From positions 1 through 9,661 of the forward strand of contig JBBING010000088.1 of NCBI GenBank assembly GCA_037444005.1: a stretch of 9,661 nucleotides of DNA. Direction: 5' to 3'. The notes beneath the pieces are model-generated. The model worked only from the letters and a program-made list of their open reading frames with translations. It had not been told where the DNA came from and did not search any database. Below are positions 5,399 through 9,661 of the stretch, one piece after another (position 1 is the first letter of the stretch; the number at the start of each line of letters is the position of its first letter). Origin of the DNA: DATLZC01 sp037444005 (GTDB lineage: Bacteria; Chloroflexota; Dehalococcoidia; DSTF01; JACRBR01). A program made the position numbers and the translations under genes.

Positions 5399-6565
5399 TC
5401 AGTGTTCGAGCCCCAGCTCGCCCGCCTGTCGGAGCGTGCGTTCGCGCAGTTCCCGGGGACGGGGCAGCGGAGCGACGAGCCGTCCACCTTCGATGAATGG
5501 CTCGAGCAGCGGCGACCGGGCCCCGCCGCATTCGCACCGCGCGCCGCCGGCGTCGAGAGGCAGAATCGCGTCGCTGTGGCACGACCCGCAGCGCCACACC
5601 TGCTTCCGCCCGCTCCACTTGCCGCGCTTGCCCACCGGCGCCCCGTCGACCTCCATCAGGTCCATCGCGAAGTCGACGATGGGTGCGTCCGCGATGTGCG
5701 TCCCGATGCCGAAGCCGTCCACGATGTCGCGCAAGGCGCGCACGTCGTCTTCGCCGATGCCCCCGCTGACGTACAGATGGACGTGGCGATGGCCCCGGAG
5801 GTCGAGCTCCCAACGCACCTCTTCGAGCAACTGCCGGAAGTTGCCGCGGCGCGACGCCGGCGTGTCCAGGCGCACACCGTGCAGCCGTTCGCCCAGCGCT
5901 TCCGCCACGCGAATCGCTTCGAACTTCTCGTCCTGGAACGTGTCGATGAGGGCCACGCGCGGCACCTCGGGCGCGATCACTTCATCGAACGCCCGCACGG
6001 CCTCGACCGTGTCGCCGAACTGCAGGATGAGGGCGTGGGGCATCGTGCCCGTGGGATCGGCGTCGATGAGTTCGGCCGACTCGATGACCGACACGCCGTC
6101 GCAGCCGCCGATGAAGGCGTTCCGCTCGATCATGGGCGCGATGGCGGGATGGAGACGCCGCGCCCCGAAGCTGAGCACGATGCGGTCGCCGGCGAGGAGC
6201 TTGCAGCGGGCCGCGGCCGTGGCGACGCCGCTCGCCTGACAGAGGAAGCCCAGCAGCGCCGTCTCGAGCACGCCGAACGCCAGGTACGGCCCGCTGATCT
6301 CCATCACCGGCTCGAACGGGCGAAACGGCGTGCCCTCGGGCATCGCGCGAACGTCCACGGGCAGCCCCTGCAAGACCTCCGCGCACTCCTCGAGCCCCGC
6401 GAGCACTGCCCACGGCCAGTCCAGCGGCAGCTTCTTGCAGATGAACTCGGCCCGCACGTGCCGGTTCATCCCTTTCGCCTTCAGAATCTGCGCCGTGCGC
6501 GCGAAGTAGACGTCGGTCACGCGGCCGGCGCGGATGTCATCGAGGGTCGCCACGTGCAGCGGCAT
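5399..6565 (-). CDS. pncB: Nicotinate phosphoribosyltransferase with C-terminal zinc knuckle
   Basis: Predicted 388-aa enzyme joining nicotinate to PRPP with ATP use, forming nicotinate mononucleotide for NAD salvage (EC 6.3.4.21). Seen motifs include DVYFARTAQIL (18-28), MPEGTPFRP (75-83), SFGARRLHP (132-140), GTMPHAL (173-179) with His177 at the place of the usual phosphorylated His, LIDTFQDE (206-213), VRLDTP (231-236), SGGI (267-270) and GIGTHI (286-291). The C-terminal part carries Cys326-x2-Cys329 and Cys344-x-Cys346, a zinc-knuckle-like module known from the Thermoplasma acidophilum enzyme and absent from E. coli PncB. The ATG at 6565 has GGAGG 6 nt upstream; longer in-frame starts (6583, 6640) lie deeper in the permease gene and lack this support. 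It overlaps the upstream permease by 29 bp, so the two are surely co-transcribed. A nicotinamide phosphoribosyltransferase is less likely. Confidence 0.9.
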   Translation of the reverse strand: MPLHVATLDDIRAGRVTDVYFARTAQILKAKGMNRHVRAEFICKKLPLDWPWAVLAGLEECAEVLQGLPVDVRAMPEGTPFRPFEPVMEISGPYLAFGVLETALLGFLCQASGVATAAARCKLLAGDRIVLSFGARRLHPAIAPMIERNAFIGGCDGVSVIESAELIDADPTGTMPHALILQFGDTVEAVRAFDEVIAPEVPRVALIDTFQDEKFEAIRVAEALGERLHGVRLDTPASRRGNFRQLLEEVRWELDLRGHRHVHLYVSGGIGEDDVRALRDIVDGFGIGTHIADAPIVDFAMDLMEVDGAPVGKRGKWSGRKQVWRCGSCHSDAILPLDAGGARCECGGARSPLLEPFIEGGRLVAPLPRPRELRERTLRQAGELGLEH

Positions 6566-7877
6566 GGGCCACCTCCACTTCATGCGGTTGCGCGGGCCCG
6601 CTCGCCCCGCCGCGCCAAATGAGACGCACCGCAGCCCCAACAGCGAGCGCCAGCCCGCCCCAGAGCAGCTCTTCCATTTTCAGATAGCTCACCATCAGGA
6701 AGGTGCCGGCGAGACCCGCGAGCGGCACGAGGTCGAGCCTGCCGACGCGCAGCGTGACCTGGAATCTCCCCGGTTTCGGCGGCGTCCGCCAGCGCAGCGT
6801 CAGCAGCGCTCCGTTCACGGCGATGAACGAGAGGAAGATCATGAAGTTCGTCATGCCCGCCACGACCTCGATATCGCCCGGCGCCACCAGCGCGGCCCCC
6901 GCCAGGCTGATGATCACGGTCGCCGCGGCGGGCGTGCGCCGCCCGGGCAACACCCTGCCGAGGAGCGAAGGTAGCGCTCCCTCCTGCGCCATCCCGTAGA
7001 CGATGCGGGACATAGACACGATGAGCAGCAAGACCGTGTTCCCGGTCGCGAACAGGGCGATGACCGACAGGGCTCTCGAGCCGCCGTCGCCCAGCCGGTC
7101 CCGCACGACATCGGCGAGGGGCGCGTCGGAGGCCGCGAGCGTCTCCCACCCGCTGACGCTCACCGCCGTTAGCGCGACGAGGCCGTAAAACACGGCCGCG
7201 ACCCCCAGCGCGAGGCCCACCGACATCGGAATCACGCGGTCTGCGTCGCGCGTCTCTTCGCTCAGTTTGGTGATGTGCTGGAAGCCGATGTAGGCGAAGA
7301 AGACCAGCGCCGTCGCCCTGAGGACGCCCGGCAGAGCCTCCGGGCTCTCGAAGTAATCGACATCGCCCAGGTGGGGCAGACCGACGGCGATGACCAGCGC
7401 CAGCCCGCTGAGCTCGATGAGGGTGAAGACGACGGAAAGCCAGACCGACTCTCGCACGCCCCAGAGCGCCACGAGGGCGCTCGCCCCGATGAGCAACCAC
7501 GCGCCCGTCCGCTGGTCCAGCGGCGTCAGCGACTGCAGGTAGCCTCCGAAGCCCAGGGACACCGGCGCGATGGCGATGACGCTACCCGCGATGACAGCCC
7601 ATCCCGTCAAAAACGCGGGCCAGTCGCCCCACGCCGGCCGCACGTAGTCGTATTCGGCCGCGGCCTTCGGCATCAGGTTCGACAGGGCGGCGTAGCTGAG
7701 GCCGGTGAACGCCGAGGCGACAGCGGCGAAGAGAAACGCCGCCCACAGCGCATTCCCGGCGTCCTCCGCCGCCACGCCGACCAGCGCATAGATGCCCGCG
7801 CCGAGGATGATGCCGACACCGCTGAGCGTGACCTCCACAAGGCCGAGCTCGCGGCGCAGCCCGGGCTCCGCGGTCAC
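6537..7877 (-). CDS. APC-superfamily amino acid/polyamine-type permease
   Basis: A 446-aa integral membrane transporter with about twelve hydrophobic segments. The APC hallmark in the first membrane helix is present as GVGIILGAGIYALVG (20-34), and the sixth-helix region reads FFAYIGFQHITKLSEETRDA (193-212) followed by DRVIP, a typical APC motif with its conserved Glu residues. Proteins of this family usually exchange or import amino acids or amines with protons or another solute; substrate cannot be read from sequence. The start is GTG at 7877 with a GAGGG-like site close by; nearby ATGs at 7894 and 7902 are out of frame. Its last 29 bp overlap the start of the nicotinate phosphoribosyltransferase gene. 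That tight link raises the possibility that the substrate is nicotinate-related, which is inference only. The last 25 residues are a soluble tail rich in Ala, Gly and His. Confidence 0.9.
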   Translation of the reverse strand: MTAEPGLRRELGLVEVTLSGVGIILGAGIYALVGVAAEDAGNALWAAFLFAAVASAFTGLSYAALSNLMPKAAAEYDYVRPAWGDWPAFLTGWAVIAGSVIAIAPVSLGFGGYLQSLTPLDQRTGAWLLIGASALVALWGVRESVWLSVVFTLIELSGLALVIAVGLPHLGDVDYFESPEALPGVLRATALVFFAYIGFQHITKLSEETRDADRVIPMSVGLALGVAAVFYGLVALTAVSVSGWETLAASDAPLADVVRDRLGDGGSRALSVIALFATGNTVLLLIVSMSRIVYGMAQEGALPSLLGRVLPGRRTPAAATVIISLAGAALVAPGDIEVVAGMTNFMIFLSFIAVNGALLTLRWRTPPKPGRFQVTLRVGRLDLVPLAGLAGTFLMVSYLKMEELLWGGLALAVGAAVRLIWRGGASGPAQPHEVEVAHAAARGDPR

Positions 7878-7900
7878 GTCCCTCGCTCCGCCATGGCGTC

Positions 7901-7929
7901 ATGATACGGAGCGCCTGTGGCAGGGGCTA
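7901..7929 (-). promoter_or_regulatory. Weak candidate promoter before the permease gene
   Basis: On the minus strand TAGCCC (7929-7924) and TATCAT (7906-7901) are 17 bp apart. The -10 box matches five of six consensus bases, the -35 only three. It lies in the 78-nt gap between the 67-aa gene and the permease and would give a very short leader of about 17 nt. Confidence 0.3.
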
Positions 7930-7955
7930 CGCGTCGTTGGAAGAGGCGGGCCGCT

Positions 7956-8159
7956 TCAGGAAGATGAGGAACGGCGGTCGGCGTCCCGAAACCGGCGCTC
8001 GTCCACCGCGGTCAACGAATGGGGGCTCGAGCCGTGCAGGATGTACTCCTCCCAGGCCAGCGTCCCCCGGCGGAATTTCTCGCGAAGATGGTCGAGCGAC
8101 CGGGCGATGGACCGCAGGTCCGGGGATTTCGCCTTCCGCGCTCGCAGCAATCGCTTCAC
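7956..8159 (-). CDS. Small basic protein of unknown function (67 aa)
   Basis: I do not recognise a family. The 67-aa product begins VKRLLRARK and has a dense helix-like stretch SPDLRSIARSLDHLREKFRRG (12-32) followed by a striking TLAWEEYILHGSSPHSLTAVDERRF (33-57), which looks like a real folded peptide rather than chance translation because it lacks the Arg/Pro monotony of shadow frames here. The C-terminal SSSS tail is probably disordered. The GTG at 8159 is favoured by GAAGG about 4 nt and GGAGG about 11 nt upstream; the open frame continues to 8678 but that part is a low-complexity Arg/Ser/Ala stretch overlapping a plus-strand gene. It lies 78 nt before the permease gene on the same strand and may lead that operon. 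No membrane segment or metal motif is seen. Confidence 0.65.
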   Translation of the reverse strand: MKRLLRARKAKSPDLRSIARSLDHLREKFRRGTLAWEEYILHGSSPHSLTAVDERRFRDADRRSSSS

Positions 8160-8370
8160 GCTTCCTTCGCCCTCCAGAGCCGAGGGCACGCTCCCGCGCC
8201 CCCGCTCGGTCTCACGTAGATATCGGACGCCCGCGACTGCGTCTGAGCGGCGGGCGGGTGACAACGGGCTCCGTCGCACATCGTTCATCCGGCGGCAACA
8301 GAGCGTTAACGAATCACGGCTAGACTGGATGGAGCGGTTCGATAGGTCCCAGAACGGAGGTGAGCACGCC
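8160..8370. other. Divergent intergenic region between two small genes
   Basis: 211 nt separating the 67-aa minus-strand gene from the 80-aa plus-strand gene. It includes the relatively AT-rich stretch GTTAACGAATCACGGC (8304-8319) and a TAGACT box (8321-8326) that could be a plus-strand -10 element, but no -35 sits at the right spacing. On the minus strand a TTGTCA (about 8265-8270) resembles a -35 without a good -10. I see no convincing hairpin or RNA gene. Confidence 0.4.
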
Positions 8371-8613
8371 ATGCTGTTTGCGTTACCTGAATACGTCGAA
8401 GCCACGCTCGCCGAGCGTGAGGCCGAGGCGCGCCGGATGGCCGTCACGCTGGCCGGTGAGCGCGCCGTGGGCGGCGACCGCCCCGGCGTCGCCGGCGCCC
8501 TGAAGCTCCTCCTGGGGGAGCTCCTCTGGGCCCTCGTCGGCGTCGAGCTTCCCGCCGACCGCGGACGCTCTCCTCGCTCCCCCGTTCGGGCCGCCCTGCG
8601 CGGCGCTCGCTGA
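8371..8613 (+). CDS. Small hypothetical protein (80 aa)
   Basis: Unrecognised. The 80-aa product has an amphipathic, charged N-terminal helix (PEYVEATLAEREAEARRM, residues 6-23), a glycine-containing break, a hydrophobic segment (about 40-60, LKLLLGELLWALVGVEL) and a basic Arg/Ser/Pro tail. The hydrophobic segment is short for a membrane helix but could be a membrane-associated or packing helix. The ATG at 8371 is preceded by GGAGG (8356-8360) at a slightly long 10-nt spacing; the same frame is open further upstream but only as low-complexity Arg-rich sequence. Its leader AACGGAGGTGAGC closely matches that of the next gene (8693), suggesting both are truly translated. The gap to that gene is 79 nt. 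No catalytic motif is visible. Confidence 0.6.
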   Translation: MLFALPEYVEATLAEREAEARRMAVTLAGERAVGGDRPGVAGALKLLLGELLWALVGVELPADRGRSPRSPVRAALRGAR

Positions 8614-8692
8614 CCCCACGCCCTCAATCTCGCCCTGCATTCGTCCGATTGTGTTAGTACGAGGCACGATTCGTTCATAACGGAGGCGAGCT

Positions 8693-9013
8693 GTGGCGTG
8701 GTCGGAGCGGACGTCGGAGGCGACGCAGGCGGCGGAGATGCCGGAAGAGATCGAACGGCTGCACGAAGCGGCCAGGCGGAGACCCGAACGCCCGGACGGC
8801 TGGTACGAGCTCGCGACGGCGCTCCAGGACGGCACGGCCTCGCGGACGCCTGCGCAGCGCCAACTGGTGCTCGACGCGCTCTCCCGCTTCCTGGACCTCG
8901 CGCCGAAGAACGACCGCCGGCGCGCCGATGCCCTCGAGCGGTTCAACGCCGAGATCAAGGAGGAAGCGCGGCGCCGCTACGACGCGGGCGAACTCACCGC
9001 CCCCGTGACCTGA
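8693..9013 (+). CDS. Small TPR-like helical protein
   Basis: A 106-aa, highly charged, probably all-helical soluble protein. Residues 18-71 read as a helix pair of TPR style: EEIERLHEAARRRPERPDGWYELATALQDG, a loop, then RQLVLDALSRFLDLAPKND, with Trp37, Tyr38, Leu40, Ala41, Ala69 and Pro71 in places that resemble the TPR pattern. This would give one to one and a half repeats, enough only for a small docking surface. The C-terminal helix (72-98) is rich in Arg and Glu. The GTG at 8693 has GGAGG (8682-8686) at an ideal 6-nt spacing. Its 3' end overlaps the convergent methyltransferase gene by 20 bp. Function unknown; protein-protein interaction is the most that can be suggested. Confidence 0.75.
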   Translation: MAWSERTSEATQAAEMPEEIERLHEAARRRPERPDGWYELATALQDGTASRTPAQRQLVLDALSRFLDLAPKNDRRRADALERFNAEIKEEARRRYDAGELTAPVT

Positions 9014-9542
9014 CCCGCGCCCGCTTCCCGGTGGATGTCGCGAACCCCTCCAGCGCCAGCAGGTGGAGCTTGATGTCGAGCCCGCCCGTGTAGCCGCCCA
9101 TCCGCCCGCCCGTCGACACCACGCGATGGCAGGGAACCACCACCGGCGCAGGGTTGCTCGCCAAGGCGTTCCCCACCGCCCGGTAGGCGCGCGGTTTGCC
9201 GATCCGGCGCGCGATCTCCGCGTAGCTCGCCACCGAACCGGCCGGAATCCGCCGCGCTTCCTCGAGCACCGCGCGATTGAAGGGCGTCAGCCGGGAGAGG
9301 TCGACGTCCACGTCGAACGTCGTACGTTCGCCTCGCAGATATTCCTCGATCTGGGTCAAAACCGGCGCGACGGCGGCGTCGTCCCGGACAGGACGGTAAC
9401 CGTCGCGGAGCAGCGCCTCCGTGAACTTGTGCTCGGACTGACGCAGCGAGACGCGAACCACCTTCCCGTCGGCGACCGCGACGGAGATGGTCCCGAAGGG
9501 GGCGTTCAGGCTTCCGTACCTGACGACGGGCCGGTCGGGCAT
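8994..9542 (-). CDS. ogt: Methylated-DNA--protein-cysteine methyltransferase (O6-alkylguanine repair)
   Basis: Suicide DNA-repair protein that moves the alkyl group from O6-alkylguanine onto its own cysteine. The 182-aa product has the normal two-part layout: an N-terminal alpha/beta domain (about 8-80) and the C-terminal catalytic domain (about 84-168). Visible key elements are TPFNRAVLEEARRIPAG (86-102), SYAEIARRIG (106-115), the helix-turn-helix with arginine finger RAVGNALASNP (121-131, Arg121, hinge Asn126), and the active site VVPCHRVV (135-142) with acceptor Cys138, and LLALEG (161-166) with the conserved Glu165. The ATG at 9542 follows AGGAG at about 6 nt. The last 12 residues are basic and unconserved. 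It is a single minus-strand gene overlapping the end of the TPR-like gene. Ogt versus Ada C-terminal type cannot be separated further; no Ada N-terminal domain is present. Confidence 0.95.
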   Translation of the reverse strand: MPDRPVVRYGSLNAPFGTISVAVADGKVVRVSLRQSEHKFTEALLRDGYRPVRDDAAVAPVLTQIEEYLRGERTTFDVDVDLSRLTPFNRAVLEEARRIPAGSVASYAEIARRIGKPRAYRAVGNALASNPAPVVVPCHRVVSTGGRMGGYTGGLDIKLHLLALEGFATSTGKRARVRSRGR

Positions 9543-9661
9543 GCCGTCTCCTCTGGACGCAAGGCTGCCACCGGAGCGGCCCGCCTGTCAATCGGTGGAC
9601 GCGATCCGCTGAGCTGGTCCAGATAGATCCCGTACACCACACTAGAGATGAGGCGGGGTAG
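9543..9661. other. Upstream region of the methyltransferase gene
   Basis: On the minus strand a perfect -35 hexamer TTGACA (9591-9586) lies about 45 nt before the methyltransferase start. The best -10 at 18 bp is CAGCCT (9567-9562), which matches poorly, so the promoter is tentative and may need an activator or another sigma factor. Nothing else is recognisable; no gene continues off the right edge that I can support. Confidence 0.35.

Noticed and set aside
5319..5813. Long N-terminal extension of the GGDEF-like protein
   Set aside because: Most of it overlaps the nicotinate phosphoribosyltransferase gene in another frame and is Arg-rich without motifs; GTG at 5318 has a better binding site.
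7792..8370. Plus-strand upstream extension of the 80-aa gene
   Set aside because: It runs antisense to the permease start and the 67-aa gene, has Arg/Ser-rich content and no binding site at its start.
8160..8678. Minus-strand extension of the 67-aa gene to 240 aa
   Set aside because: The added sequence is low-complexity Arg/Ser/Ala and overlaps the plus-strand 80-aa gene, which has its own binding site.
8977..9642. 221-codon minus-strand frame overlapping the methyltransferase
   Set aside because: It is another frame of the methyltransferase gene with Arg/Gly-rich shadow composition and no motif.
1..9661. CRISPR array, tRNA/rRNA gene, insertion sequence or phage genes
   Set aside because: No regularly spaced repeats, cloverleaf-like segments, transposase motifs or terminal inverted repeats were seen on either strand.

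Overview
This is a GC-rich bacterial chromosomal segment holding twelve predicted protein genes, packed closely and mostly on the minus strand. GTG starts are common and several ribosome binding sites are GGAGG-like. I see no phage, transposase, tRNA, rRNA or CRISPR signal. The gene content fits an environmental high-GC bacterium: a zinc-knuckle nicotinate phosphoribosyltransferase, a small Cys/His zinc-type protein, and an Mrp with an N-terminal DUF59 domain. Chloroflexota or a similar deep-branching soil or thermal lineage is a reasonable guess, but no single marker proves it.

Left part (1-3935). A NagB-type glucosamine-6-phosphate deaminase runs on the plus strand and meets, only 5 nt away, the end of a four-gene minus-strand cluster. 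In transcription order this is mrp (Fe-S carrier ATPase), a NYN-domain putative ribonuclease (5 nt after mrp, with its ribosome binding site inside mrp), a stand-alone protoglobin, and a stand-alone response-regulator receiver domain that overlaps the globin by ATGA. The globin/receiver pair looks like a small heme-based signalling module without its own output domain.

Middle (3936-4530). A 280-nt divergent intergenic region carries a TATACT -10 box facing mrp and a TTGACT-N17-TACGCT promoter facing a small CxHH/CxxC protein with an almost perfect Shine-Dalgarno sequence. A 15-bp direct repeat (14/15 identical) sits just past each -10 box. The small gene ends in a strong 12-bp GC hairpin.

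Right-middle (4539-8159, minus strand). A probable operon of four genes: a 67-aa protein of unknown function, an APC-family permease, a nicotinate phosphoribosyltransferase overlapping the permease by 29 bp, and a membrane-anchored protein with a degenerate GGDEF domain (GPTEL in place of GGDEF). The permease/NAPRT overlap suggests, without proving, uptake of a nicotinate-related or other nitrogenous compound for NAD salvage.

Right end (8160-9661). Two small plus-strand genes of unknown function (80 aa, and a 106-aa TPR-like protein) share an AACGGAGGyGAGC leader. The second converges on, and overlaps by 20 bp, an Ogt/MGMT-type O6-alkylguanine DNA methyltransferase. No gene-free stretch exceeds 300 bases.
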